From assembly GCA_022616275.1 (NCBI GenBank), contig JAKEFB010000239.1:1-39460 (forward strand): 39,460 nt of DNA, given 5' to 3'. A program made the position numbers and the translations under genes. The stretch comes from Chloroflexota bacterium (GTDB taxonomy: Bacteria > Chloroflexota > Anaerolineae > Promineifilales > Promineifilaceae). The notes beneath the pieces were generated by a model. It ran no database searches. It was not told where the DNA came from and worked only from the letters and a program-made list of their open reading frames with translations. Below, one piece after another: positions 24,916-32,512 of the stretch (positions within the stretch are counted from its first letter, which is position 1; each line of letters begins with the position of its first letter).

Positions 24916-24964
24916 TAGACTGGCGTTGAGTAGTGGCACGATAGTTCGTGCCTGCACCAGTCTA
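24916..24964. repeat. Nested hairpin with a family C palindrome in a divergent gap
   Basis: An outer 8-bp inverted repeat (TAGACTGG 24916-24923 with 24957-24964) encloses the family C palindrome GGCACGATAGTTCGTGCC (24935-24952). It fills most of the 64-bp gap between two divergent genes, so it may affect both promoters. No clear -35/-10 pair was found there. Confidence 0.65.
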
Positions 24965-24975
24965 CGCGGGCTTGT

Positions 24976-26697
24976 ATGGCTGGTCAAGCAGTGGCGTTTG
25001 AGGAAAACAACCTCCCGGATGTTCGCAACTTCCGGGAGGTTAGTTGGCAGGTCTCCCGGCGAGAATGGGTTCTGGCCGGCGTCATTGCTCTGCTGATGAC
25101 GCTGTTGGTGGTGGGTCCTTACCTGTTGGGCCACCGGCTGGCCGCGCCGGGAACCATTTACACTGGCTTGCTGATCAACGTCGAAGATGGTAGCTACCTT
25201 TCAGCCATTGAGCAGGGGCGGAGTGGGGCCTGGGGCTACCGCAACCTGTTTACGCCAGAGGAGCACGAGCCAGCCTTTATTCAAGGCTTTTACCTCTTTT
25301 TAGGCCACCTGGCCCGGCTGCTCGGCCTTTCGGCCGTGGCCGCCTGGCACCTGGGGCTTTTTTCGGCCGACCTGATGCTGTTTCTAACCGTTTTTGCCTT
25401 TGTCGCCTTTGCCCTACCTGACAGCGGCCAGCGCTTTACCGCTTACTTGCTCATTCTCCTGGGCGGTGGTTTCGACTGGGTCCGCTTCCCCTTGGCCTGG
25501 GAACGGGCGACGGCCCTGGAAGCCGTGCCGGTAGATTTATTAATGCCCGAAGCCCACCCCTTCTACAGTGCCCTGACTTACCCCCATTTCGCTGCGGGCA
25601 TTAGCCTGATTGTGTTGACGCTATGGCCGGCTTTTTGGGCTGTCGCGGGAGCCCATGGCTGGCCGCGTTGGGGGTTTAGCCTGGCGGCCGGACTGGCCCA
25701 CCTGCTGCTGGCTGTTGTTTATCCCTTTTTGCTCTTTCTTATTATTGCCGTACTGGCGGCCTTCTACGCCGCCCGCACCTGGCGTTACCGGCGCGTCCTA
25801 TGGTTGGAGGCCGCCCTGCTGGCTCCCGTTTTCCTGATCCCGGCGCCTTTGTTCCTCTATTACCAGTGGATTTACGTCACCCACCCCTTATTGCAGCAGT
25901 GGAATGCCCAGGCCGTGACGTTGTCGCCTAACCCCATCCACTACCTGCTGGCCTATGCGCCTTACCTGGCATTGGCGGCTTTTGGTTGGCGGGCTGTTCG
26001 GCGGCCGGAGATCCGGCCGCACCTTTTTGTTTTTCTCTGGCTGTGGGTGGCGGCCGCAGCCTTGTTGTTGTACACGCCCGTCAACCCGCAGCGACGCTTT
26101 GTCGAGGGTCTCCAGGTTCCGCTGGTTATTCTGGCCACGGTTGGGTTGTACCAGGTACTATGGCCGCGCCTGTTGAAGAGCGCCTTCTTTGCCACCCTAT
26201 TGAAGCGGCCGCGCTACAGCGTGGCCGGGCTGCGGCGGTTGCTGGTGGTTATTGTGCTGGCCGTGACCAGTCTCGTCCATCTCTATTTGTGGGCCAGCAT
26301 GTTATACATCCTGGTGGTGGAGCAACCTTATCCTTTCTTTCGGCCGGACGCAGAGCTGGAAGCCATGGCCTGGTTGGCCGGCCATTCAGCGCCTGGTGAG
26401 GTGGTTCTGTCAGCTTACTGGACAGGCAGCTATCTCCCGGCCCAGACCGGCCGCCCGGTAGTGGTGGGGCAGCGCTATGAAACGGTGGATTTTGAGGCCA
26501 GGCGGCAATATGTAGAACAGTTTTTCAGCGCCAACGCCAGCGACGACTGGCGCCAGGCCCTCCTGGAAGAGTATGGTGTGGTCTACGTTTTTGCCGGCCG
26601 GGCGGAGCGGATGTTGGGCGCTTTCGACTTGGCCCAGGCCGCCTACCTGGCGCCCGTTTTTCAGAACGACGAAGCCACCATTTATCGTATCCGTTAA
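24976..26697 (+). CDS. Multi-spanning membrane protein, GT-C-like, unknown family
   Basis: A 573-residue protein with about eleven hydrophobic segments between 32 and 440 and a soluble C-terminal part. The first outside loop (about 50-85) has INVEDGSYLSAIEQGRSGAWGY and FTPEEHEPAFIQGFYLFLGH, a layout like that of GT-C transferases but with no clear family. TYPHFAAGISLIVLTLW and TPVNPQRRFVEGLQVPLV are other well-marked blocks. The C-terminal segment (AYWTGSYLPAQTGRPVVVGQRYETVDF) resembles the end of other membrane glycosyltransferases. The ATG at 24976 is the first; GTG 24991 is possible. Residues about 12-23 (NLPDVRNFREVS) are encoded by a family D repeat. It may work with the GT2 encoded downstream. 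Confidence 0.78.
   Translation: MAGQAVAFEENNLPDVRNFREVSWQVSRREWVLAGVIALLMTLLVVGPYLLGHRLAAPGTIYTGLLINVEDGSYLSAIEQGRSGAWGYRNLFTPEEHEPAFIQGFYLFLGHLARLLGLSAVAAWHLGLFSADLMLFLTVFAFVAFALPDSGQRFTAYLLILLGGGFDWVRFPLAWERATALEAVPVDLLMPEAHPFYSALTYPHFAAGISLIVLTLWPAFWAVAGAHGWPRWGFSLAAGLAHLLLAVVYPFLLFLIIAVLAAFYAARTWRYRRVLWLEAALLAPVFLIPAPLFLYYQWIYVTHPLLQQWNAQAVTLSPNPIHYLLAYAPYLALAAFGWRAVRRPEIRPHLFVFLWLWVAAAALLLYTPVNPQRRFVEGLQVPLVILATVGLYQVLWPRLLKSAFFATLLKRPRYSVAGLRRLLVVIVLAVTSLVHLYLWASMLYILVVEQPYPFFRPDAELEAMAWLAGHSAPGEVVLSAYWTGSYLPAQTGRPVVVGQRYETVDFEARRQYVEQFFSANASDDWRQALLEEYGVVYVFAGRAERMLGAFDLAQAAYLAPVFQNDEATIYRIR
25009..25041. repeat. Repeat family D within the N-terminal coding region
   Basis: Two near-palindromic AACCTCCCGGATGTT / AACTTCCGGGAGGTT units. 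They are read in a different frame from the copy at 14725-14759, giving the peptide NLPDVRNFREVS. Confidence 0.7.
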
Positions 26698-26698
26698 A

Positions 26699-26728
26699 GT
26701 TAGAGTTAGGATTAGGACGTAACTCTAA
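26699..26728. repeat. Repeat family B hairpin after a stop codon
   Basis: TTAGAGTTA (26700-26708) pairs with TAACTCTAA (26720-26728) around 11 nt. It begins 3 bp after the membrane-protein stop (26695-26697) and ends before the ribosome-binding site AAGGTAAGG of the next gene. Confidence 0.7.
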
Positions 26729-26743
26729 ACGCAAGGTAAGGCT

Positions 26744-27442
26744 ATGAAACTATCTGTCATTATTCCAGTGTATAACGAGGAGATGACTATTGGAGAGCTG
26801 ATTGATCGTGTGACCCGCGTGGACGTTGGCCACATTGAAATGGAAGTCATCGTGGCCAACGATGGTTCCACCGATACCAGCGAACTCATCATTGAGAGCC
26901 GGCGGGCAGCCCGGCCGGAACTCATCAAGCTCCATTCCACGCCGATTAACCTGGGCAAGGGGGCGGCCGTGCGCCTGGGCCTGCATTACGCCACCGGCGA
27001 CCTGATCCTGATCCAGGATGCTGACCTGGAGTTGAACCCTGACGAATATCACTTGTTGCTAGCGCCTGTTCTGGCTGGGGAAAGCGATGTGGTGTATGGA
27101 TCGCGCTTTTTGAACAAACACAAACGCCGGGCCATCTCTTCCCGCACCAGGCTGGCCAATCGTTTCCTGACTACGCTGACCAACGTGCTGTTCCGGGGAA
27201 AGTTGACCGATATGGAGACAGCCTATAAGCTGTTCCGGCGAGAGGTTCTACAAGGCGTCCGCTTGCGTTGCGTTCACTTCGACTTTGAACCGGAGATTAC
27301 CGGCCACCTGTTGAAAGCCGGTTGCCGTATTAAGGAGGTGCCTATTTCCTACAACCCGCGCCGCGCCGACGAAGGCAAAAAAATATCCTGGGTAGACGGC
27401 GTGGAAGCCATTTATACCTTGCTGCGCGTTCGGTTCTCTTAA
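26744..27442 (+). CDS. GT2 polyprenyl-phosphate sugar synthase
   Basis: A 232-residue GT2 protein similar to dolichyl-phosphate glucose/mannose synthases. Motifs: SVIIPVYNEEMTIGELIDRV, VANDGSTDTS, LGKGAAVRLGLHYATGDLILIQDADLELNPDEY (the last part holding the DXD metal site), VVYGSRFL, DMETAYKLFRREVL, and EPEITGHLLKAGCRIKEVPISY. The DMETAYKLF variant is typical of the group that charges polyprenyl phosphate with glucose or mannose. No membrane helix. The ATG follows AAGGTAAGG at 5 nt. It is immediately upstream of the Tad operon but separated by a family B hairpin and a new promoter. Confidence 0.87.
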   Translation: MKLSVIIPVYNEEMTIGELIDRVTRVDVGHIEMEVIVANDGSTDTSELIIESRRAARPELIKLHSTPINLGKGAAVRLGLHYATGDLILIQDADLELNPDEYHLLLAPVLAGESDVVYGSRFLNKHKRRAISSRTRLANRFLTTLTNVLFRGKLTDMETAYKLFRREVLQGVRLRCVHFDFEPEITGHLLKAGCRIKEVPISYNPRRADEGKKISWVDGVEAIYTLLRVRFS

Positions 27443-27518
27443 GAGTTAGAGTTTTAAGTTAGAGTTAGTGTGCTGCTGCATGACCGTAAACTCTAACTCT
27501 AACTCTTTACTCTAACTC
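27443..27518. repeat. Repeat family B, 26-nt imperfect hairpin
   Basis: Arms 27443-27468 and 27493-27518 (GAGTTAGAGTTTTAAGTTAG type) are complementary with a few mismatches. It starts directly after the GT2 stop codon (27440-27442) and is followed by CTTTTGG, so it may act as a terminator. The remaining gap (27519-27698) holds the tad promoter and otherwise nothing recognised. Confidence 0.7.
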
Positions 27519-27589
27519 CTTTTGGTACTATTCTCTCTCTTGGATGTATTGTTTTCATCCGGTAGTTCGCATATACTTTAGGTGGTATC

Positions 27590-27617
27590 TTGACTTTGTT
27601 CTGTATCATTGTATGAT
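27590..27617 (+). promoter_or_regulatory. Sigma-70 promoter for the tad operon
   Basis: TTGACT (27590-27595) and TATGAT (27612-27617), spacer 16 bp. Transcription would start near 27624, with a leader of about 75 nt before tadZ. Confidence 0.6.
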
Positions 27618-27698
27618 GTGGGCATAAGCTATTGCCTGTGCGGCGCCGGGATGGTTACAATTTATCAATCAAAGCGAACGTAAAAATTGAAGTAAACA

Positions 27699-28955
27699 AT
27701 GTCAGACAAAATCCGCGTCCTTATTGTTGATGACCTCCCGGAAACACGGGAAAACGTTCGTAAACTCTTGCAGTTTGAACCGGACATGGAGGTGATCGGC
27801 CAGGCGGGGGATGGCAACCAGGCCGTGGAAATGGCCCGGCAACACCGGCCGGATGTTGTCCTGATGGATATCAACATGCCGGGGGTGGACGGCATTGGTG
27901 CCAGCCAGACAATTTCCAAGGCCGTGCCTGAAGCCCAGGTCATTATCATGTCTGTGCAAAGCGAGGCAGATTATTTGCGCCGGGCGATGCTGGCTGGGGC
28001 GCGAGATTTCCTGATGAAGCCTTTTTCGGGGGACGAGCTGGTGGCGGCTATCCGGCGTGTCTATGAAAGCCGGCCTGTCGTTCCCACGCGCGGGCCGGAA
28101 CGGCAGCCGGTTGCTCCCGAGATCCCCGGCCGGCCCAGGCAAGCCCCCTCGGAAGGCAAAGTGGTGGCCGTTTTTAGCCCCAAGGGGGGGACGGGCTGTA
28201 CCACGGTGGCAGTGAACCTGGCTGTAGCCATGGCCAACCAGGGCCGGCAGACATTGATCCTGGACGGCAGCCTCCAGTTTGGCGACGTGGGTGTAATGCT
28301 CAATCTGAAACCGATGACAAGCGTCATTGACGTTATCGAACGCATTGCCGAACTAGATCAGGACCTCGTTAGCAGCGTCATGTCCAACCACCAGAGCGGC
28401 CTGAAGGCGTTGCTGGCGCCGCTCCGGCCAGAAATGGCGGAACTGGTCACGGAAAGCCACGTGAAGCAATTACTCAAGAGCCTGCGACGCATGTTTGAAT
28501 ACGTCGTCGTAGATACCAGTTCGACGCTCAACGACGTAACTCTGGCCATGTTGGACGCTGCGGATCGCATTATTCTGGTGTCCCAGCAAAACTTGCCGAG
28601 TTTAAAGAACATCAGCCGCTTCTTTGACCTCAGCGAGGGCCTGGAGTATGAACGGGACAAGGTCGTGCTGGTCGTCAATCATGGTTCCAACCGGCATAAC
28701 ATCACGATTAAGGATATTGCCGACACACTGAAACGGCCGGTGATCGGCATAATCCCCGAGGATGAAGTAGCCTACAACGCTGCTGACCAGGGCCGCCCCC
28801 TGGTCTATGGACAGTGGCAGAAACGCCCGGCCGCCGTAGCCCTGACCCAACTGGCCAACCAGATGATGGAAGAATTGCAGCGACTGGATCAACCGGAAGT
28901 ATCTGAACAGCCGGCCGGTTCAACCCGATTGTCTCGCCTGTTTGGCAGCCGTTAA
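27699..28955 (+). CDS. tadZ: TadZ/CpaE pilus localisation ATPase with receiver domain
   Basis: A 418-residue protein. Residues 4-125 are a receiver domain with D11-D12, phospho-acceptor D57 (VVLMDINMPG), Ser in IIMSVQS and Lys in FLMKPF, so it may be phosphorylated. A Pro/Arg-rich linker (about 128-150) leads to a MinD/ParA-like ATPase fold: deviant Walker A KGGTGCTT (first Lys K162; the usual second Lys is Cys), LDGSLQFGDVGVMLNL, and FEYVVVDTSSTL. In Tad systems this protein places the pilus at a cell site. First gene of the tad operon, 23 bp before tadA. The upstream ribosome-binding site is weak (TGAAG). The replaced Lys is common in TadZ proteins and suggests weak or altered ATP hydrolysis. 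Confidence 0.9.
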   Translation: MSDKIRVLIVDDLPETRENVRKLLQFEPDMEVIGQAGDGNQAVEMARQHRPDVVLMDINMPGVDGIGASQTISKAVPEAQVIIMSVQSEADYLRRAMLAGARDFLMKPFSGDELVAAIRRVYESRPVVPTRGPERQPVAPEIPGRPRQAPSEGKVVAVFSPKGGTGCTTVAVNLAVAMANQGRQTLILDGSLQFGDVGVMLNLKPMTSVIDVIERIAELDQDLVSSVMSNHQSGLKALLAPLRPEMAELVTESHVKQLLKSLRRMFEYVVVDTSSTLNDVTLAMLDAADRIILVSQQNLPSLKNISRFFDLSEGLEYERDKVVLVVNHGSNRHNITIKDIADTLKRPVIGIIPEDEVAYNAADQGRPLVYGQWQKRPAAVALTQLANQMMEELQRLDQPEVSEQPAGSTRLSRLFGSR

Positions 28956-28978
28956 TTTATTCAGGATGGAGAACAACT

Positions 28979-30358
28979 GTGTCACTTTTAAAGCGCATTG
29001 AACGGAGTCAGGAACCAGGCCCTGAACAACAACCTTCAAAACTACAAGAGTTACGGGTCAAACGCGCCTCTCCTGGTGTTGGCGGTGCCCGGGATGCCTA
29101 TACCGACCTGAAAAACCGCATCCAGCAAAAGCTAATTGCTGAGCTGGACCCCAGCATGGACATCACCCAGACCTCTGAGGTCCGGGCCACGATTCAAGAG
29201 ATGTTTGAGACCATGTTGCAAGAGGAACAGATCGTCCTCACCCGCAACGAAAAACGTAGCCTCTTTGAATCCATTGTGGCCGAAATTCTGGGATACGGTC
29301 CGCTGGAGCAATTCCTAAACGTGGATGGCATCACCGAAATTATGGTCAACGGTCCTAAGCACATCTATATTGAGCGCGAGGGCAAGTTGCAGCGGGTGAA
29401 TGCCAGTTTTGAGAGTGATGAACATCTGCTGCGGATCATTGACCGGATCGTCGCTCCCCTGGGCCGGCGTATTGACGAAGGCTCGCCGATGGTGGACGCT
29501 CGTTTGCCCGATGGCTCCCGCGTCAACGCCGTCATCCCGCCTATTTCCCTGGTCGGTCCAACCCTGACTATTCGTATCTTTTCTAAGATTCCACTCACCG
29601 TGGAAAACCTGATTGAGTTTGGCTCCATCACCCGGGAAGCGGTGGAGTTCCTGAAGGCGTCCGTGATCGCCAAGTGCAACGTGATTATTTCGGGCGGTAC
29701 CGGTTCCGGCAAGACCACCCTGTTGAATATTCTTTCGGGTTTTATTCCTGATGGGGAACGCATCGTCACTATCGAAAACGCGGCCGAGTTGCAGCTCCGC
29801 CAGGAACACGTGGTGACGTTGGAATCCCGCCCGTCCAACGTAGAAGGACGAGGCGCGGTTTCGATCCGCGACCTGGTGGTTAACTCGCTGCGTATGCGCC
29901 CCGACCGGATTGTCGTCGGCGAAGTCCGTAGCGGCGAGGCGCTGGACATGCTCCAGGCGATGAACACCGGTCACGACGGTAGCCTGACCACCGCCCACGC
30001 CAACAGCCCGCGCGACATGCTGGCCCGCCTCGAAACGATGGTGCTGATGGCCGGTATGGATCTGCCCCACCGGGCTATTCGCGAGCAGGTCGCCTCGGCC
30101 CTTGACCTCGTAGTTCACCAGGACCGTATGCGGGACGGAACTCGTAAAGTCACCTCCATTAGCGAAATCCAGGGTATGGAAGGTGACGTAATTACCATGT
30201 CTGAAATCTTCCGTTTTGAACAAACAGGCTTTGAAAACGGTAAAGTGATCGGCCGCCTGCGGCCCACCGGTCTGCGGCCGAAGTTTATGTTCAAGATTCA
30301 AGAAGCGGGTATTATGCTGCCGCCCTCAATCTTTGGTATTGGGACACGGGGTCGTTAG
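28979..30358 (+). CDS. tadA: TadA/CpaF pilus assembly ATPase
   Basis: A 459-residue secretion ATPase of the type II/IV family, the motor that drives Flp pilus assembly from the cytosolic side. GTG start at 28979 with GGATGGAG upstream. A variable N-terminal part of about 110 residues is followed by LGYGPLEQFLNVDGITEIMVNGPKHIYIEREG, typical of CpaF. Walker A GGTGSGKTTLLN at about 238-249, Asp box TIENAAELQL, Walker B/His box VGEVRSGEALDMLQAMNTGHDGS and LTTAHANSPRDML. Length and motifs are complete. It is followed by the two platform proteins TadB and TadC in the same operon. Confidence 0.95.
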   Translation: MSLLKRIERSQEPGPEQQPSKLQELRVKRASPGVGGARDAYTDLKNRIQQKLIAELDPSMDITQTSEVRATIQEMFETMLQEEQIVLTRNEKRSLFESIVAEILGYGPLEQFLNVDGITEIMVNGPKHIYIEREGKLQRVNASFESDEHLLRIIDRIVAPLGRRIDEGSPMVDARLPDGSRVNAVIPPISLVGPTLTIRIFSKIPLTVENLIEFGSITREAVEFLKASVIAKCNVIISGGTGSGKTTLLNILSGFIPDGERIVTIENAAELQLRQEHVVTLESRPSNVEGRGAVSIRDLVVNSLRMRPDRIVVGEVRSGEALDMLQAMNTGHDGSLTTAHANSPRDMLARLETMVLMAGMDLPHRAIREQVASALDLVVHQDRMRDGTRKVTSISEIQGMEGDVITMSEIFRFEQTGFENGKVIGRLRPTGLRPKFMFKIQEAGIMLPPSIFGIGTRGR

Positions 30359-30408
30359 CTGGCATAGGCAGACGGTGTTGCACCTGATTGCCAGGAAGGA
30401 GTAGGACG

Positions 30409-31413
30409 ATGGATCCTATCATCATTTACGGCGCTGCCGGTATATTGGTTTTGCTCTTGGTTGGTTTCGGTATTGCCCTGTTCGCCGGCGGCGGCCGGGG
30501 GACCGTGGATGAACGGCTGGAAGAGTACGTCAGTGCCACGTCAGTGGATACCGGCGAACCAATCGTTTCGCTGCGTGAAGAAGCCGTGGCCGAAAAACTG
30601 GACCGGGCTCTGGCCAAGCGTGGTTTTACCCAGCGCATTAAGACGCGGATTAGCAAGGCCGATGTTAAACTGCGGGTCAGCGAGTACATTGCCTTCCAGT
30701 TTGCTGCGGCCGTCGCCGGGGGCTTCGCCTTTGTTCTGTTGATAAACGCCGCGTCGCCCACGTTAGATAGCATTATATTTGCTGTCGGTGCGTTCATAGG
30801 TTCGTTTGTCCCCCGCATTTACGTCGGCCAGACGGCCAAGCGCCGGCTACGTCTTTTTGAGGGCCAGCTTAGCGATACCCTCAACCTGTGGGTGAATGCC
30901 TTGCGCTCTGGCTATAGCATCCTGCAGGCAATGGAGGCGATTGCCACCGAGTTGCCGGCTCCGGTGTCGGCAGAATTCGAGCGCGTGGTCCAGGAAGTGC
31001 GGCTGGGGTTAAGCGTGCCCCAGGCATTGGAGAATATGCTGCGCCGCGTGCCTAGCGAGGATCTGGACCTGGTTGTGACGGCCGTGAACATCCAGCGAGA
31101 AGTTGGTGGTAACCTGGCCGAAGTGCTCGATACTATTAGCTTTACCATTCGGGAACGGGTCCGAATTAAGGGCGAAATTCGCACCCTGACGGCCCAGGGC
31201 CGTTTGTCTGGCTGGATTATTAGCTTCCTGCCGATTGCCCTGGGTTTCGTCCTGTTCCTGATTAATCGCGACTACGTCAGCCAGTTGTGGATCAACGAGC
31301 CGCCCAAGATCCTCAACTTGATTCCCTGCGGCTGGATTGTGATGGCAGTTGGGCTCATTATGATGGGCATCGGTATGGTTGTCATTCAGAAAATTGTAGA
31401 TATTGAGGTTTAA
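30409..31413 (+). CDS. tadB: TadB pilus platform protein (T2SF domain)
   Basis: A 334-residue inner-membrane platform protein of the Flp/Tad system. It has a first helix at about 3-24 (IIIYGAAGILVLLLVGFGIALF), a pair of helices at about 95-150, a cytosolic T2SF domain (LWVNALRSGYSILQAMEAIATELPAP, then EFERVVQEVRLGLSVPQALENM, NIQREVGGNLAEVLDTISFTIRER), and two C-terminal helices. The ATG at 30409 is chosen because AGGAAGGAG lies 9 nt upstream; a TTG at 30388 would place this site inside the gene. It binds TadA and TadC and forms the base of the pilus machine. Confidence 0.93.
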   Translation: MDPIIIYGAAGILVLLLVGFGIALFAGGGRGTVDERLEEYVSATSVDTGEPIVSLREEAVAEKLDRALAKRGFTQRIKTRISKADVKLRVSEYIAFQFAAAVAGGFAFVLLINAASPTLDSIIFAVGAFIGSFVPRIYVGQTAKRRLRLFEGQLSDTLNLWVNALRSGYSILQAMEAIATELPAPVSAEFERVVQEVRLGLSVPQALENMLRRVPSEDLDLVVTAVNIQREVGGNLAEVLDTISFTIRERVRIKGEIRTLTAQGRLSGWIISFLPIALGFVLFLINRDYVSQLWINEPPKILNLIPCGWIVMAVGLIMMGIGMVVIQKIVDIEV

Positions 31414-31479
31414 TTCTTCCCACCAGACGGGACGTGGAGAATAGACGCAACGGTTATGCGTGACGAACGGAGGTAGAAA

Positions 31480-32412
31480 ATGCTCATTCTCGCCGGTGGA
31501 GTAGCAGCTTTCTTGTTAATTGCCGCCAGCATTGTGCTGTTACGGCGGGCTGAAGAGGACCCTCTGAGCACTCGTATTGACGAGTACGCGGCCCGTGAGG
31601 AGCCGGTCCCAATTGAAGAAATTGAGTTGTCACTGCCGATCACGGATCGGATCTTTGTGCCTATTTTGCGCCGGCTGAGCAACTTTGTCGTTCGCTTTAC
31701 GCCGCAAACTGCCCTGGAACGGACGGCTCACCAGTTAGAGCTGGCTGGTAGCCCACGCAACATGTCGGCCGCCGAATTTTTGGTGCTCCGAGGCGCTATC
31801 ACCGTCTTTTTAGGCATTCTCTTTTTCTTTGTCGTCGGGGAGTATGCGGCCGAACCAGCTAAACGGTTGCTATACGCCCTGATTGTGGCCGCGTTGGGCT
31901 TTTTCCTGCCCCAGATGTACCTGACTTCCATGATCCGCCGCCGGAAGGATGCCATCATCAAGAAATTTCCGGACGCGCTGGACCTGATGTCTATTTGCGT
32001 GGACGCGGGACTGACCTTTGACGGCGCCATGTCCAAGGTGGACGAGAAGTGGGACGATCCGCTGGCCCGGGAATTTGGTCGCGTCATCCACGAAATGCAG
32101 TTGGGTAAGTCGCGCCGCCAGTCGTTGCGCGATATGACGGACCGGATGGAGGTGGCTGACGTAGCCAGCTTCGTGGCTGCTATCCTGCAAGCCGACCAGT
32201 TAGGTGTCAGCATTGGAAAGGTATTGCGCATCCAGTCGGAACAGATGCGGATTCGCCGCCGCCAGCGAGCTGAAGAAAAGGCGCACCAGGCTCCGGTGAA
32301 GATGTTGTTCCCCATGGTCTTTCTCATCTTCCCCTCCATGTTTATTGTGCTCTTAGGGCCGGCCATGTTCCAGGTTTTGCGCAACGAGGCAGTCCAGCGC
32401 GTCTTTGGTTAA
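31480..32412 (+). CDS. tadC: TadC pilus platform protein (T2SF domain)
   Basis: A 310-residue second platform protein. Helix at about 3-22, two central helices (about 105-150), the T2SF domain (KKFPDALDLMSICVDAGLTFDGAM, VIHEMQLGKSRRQSLRDMTDRM, VAAILQADQLGVSIGKVLRIQSEQMRIRRRQRAEEKAHQAPVKML), and a last helix (FPMVFLIFPSMFIVLLGPAMF). The long QSEQMRIRRRQRAEE segment is typical of TadC. Start ATG 31480 follows CGGAGGT. The operon appears to end here: hairpins at 32416-32430 and 32452-32468 follow. TadV (prepilin peptidase), CpaB/RcpC and TadE/F are not in this window. Confidence 0.93.
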   Translation: MLILAGGVAAFLLIAASIVLLRRAEEDPLSTRIDEYAAREEPVPIEEIELSLPITDRIFVPILRRLSNFVVRFTPQTALERTAHQLELAGSPRNMSAAEFLVLRGAITVFLGILFFFVVGEYAAEPAKRLLYALIVAALGFFLPQMYLTSMIRRRKDAIIKKFPDALDLMSICVDAGLTFDGAMSKVDEKWDDPLAREFGRVIHEMQLGKSRRQSLRDMTDRMEVADVASFVAAILQADQLGVSIGKVLRIQSEQMRIRRRQRAEEKAHQAPVKMLFPMVFLIFPSMFIVLLGPAMFQVLRNEAVQRVFG

Positions 32413-32415
32413 CAG

Positions 32416-32468
32416 CCCGGCCGCGCCGGGGAAGAGGGCGCTGGCGTTTCTGGCTCTCGGCGAGAGCC
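32416..32468. terminator. Two short hairpins after tadC
   Basis: CCCGGC (32416-32421) pairs with GCCGGG (32425-32430), and GGCTCTC (32452-32458) with GAGAGCC (32462-32468), each with a 3-nt loop. No T-tract follows either, so terminator activity is only possible. Confidence 0.4.
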
Positions 32469-32473
32469 TATTC

Positions 32474-32487
32474 CTGAAACGTTTCAG
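32474..32487. promoter_or_regulatory. Candidate LacI-family operator upstream of comF
   Basis: CTGAAACGTTTCAG is a perfect 14-bp palindrome with the central CG typical of LacI/GalR-family operators (it resembles the Cra/FruR site). It lies 26 bp before the comF start. No LacI-family gene is in the window. Confidence 0.5.
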
Positions 32488-32512
32488 TCTACTTTTGTAG
32501 GGTGGGTGATCC

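Noticed and set aside
27443-27518. Possible CRISPR or direct-repeat array of GTTAGAGT units
   Set aside because: No regular repeat-spacer pattern; the units form an inverted repeat and have relatives at other gene ends.
29315-30301. Long minus-strand open frame of 328 codons opposite tadA
   Set aside because: It lies entirely antisense to the tadA gene, which has all family motifs; the antisense translation has no recognisable domain and is explained by the codon bias of a GC-rich gene.
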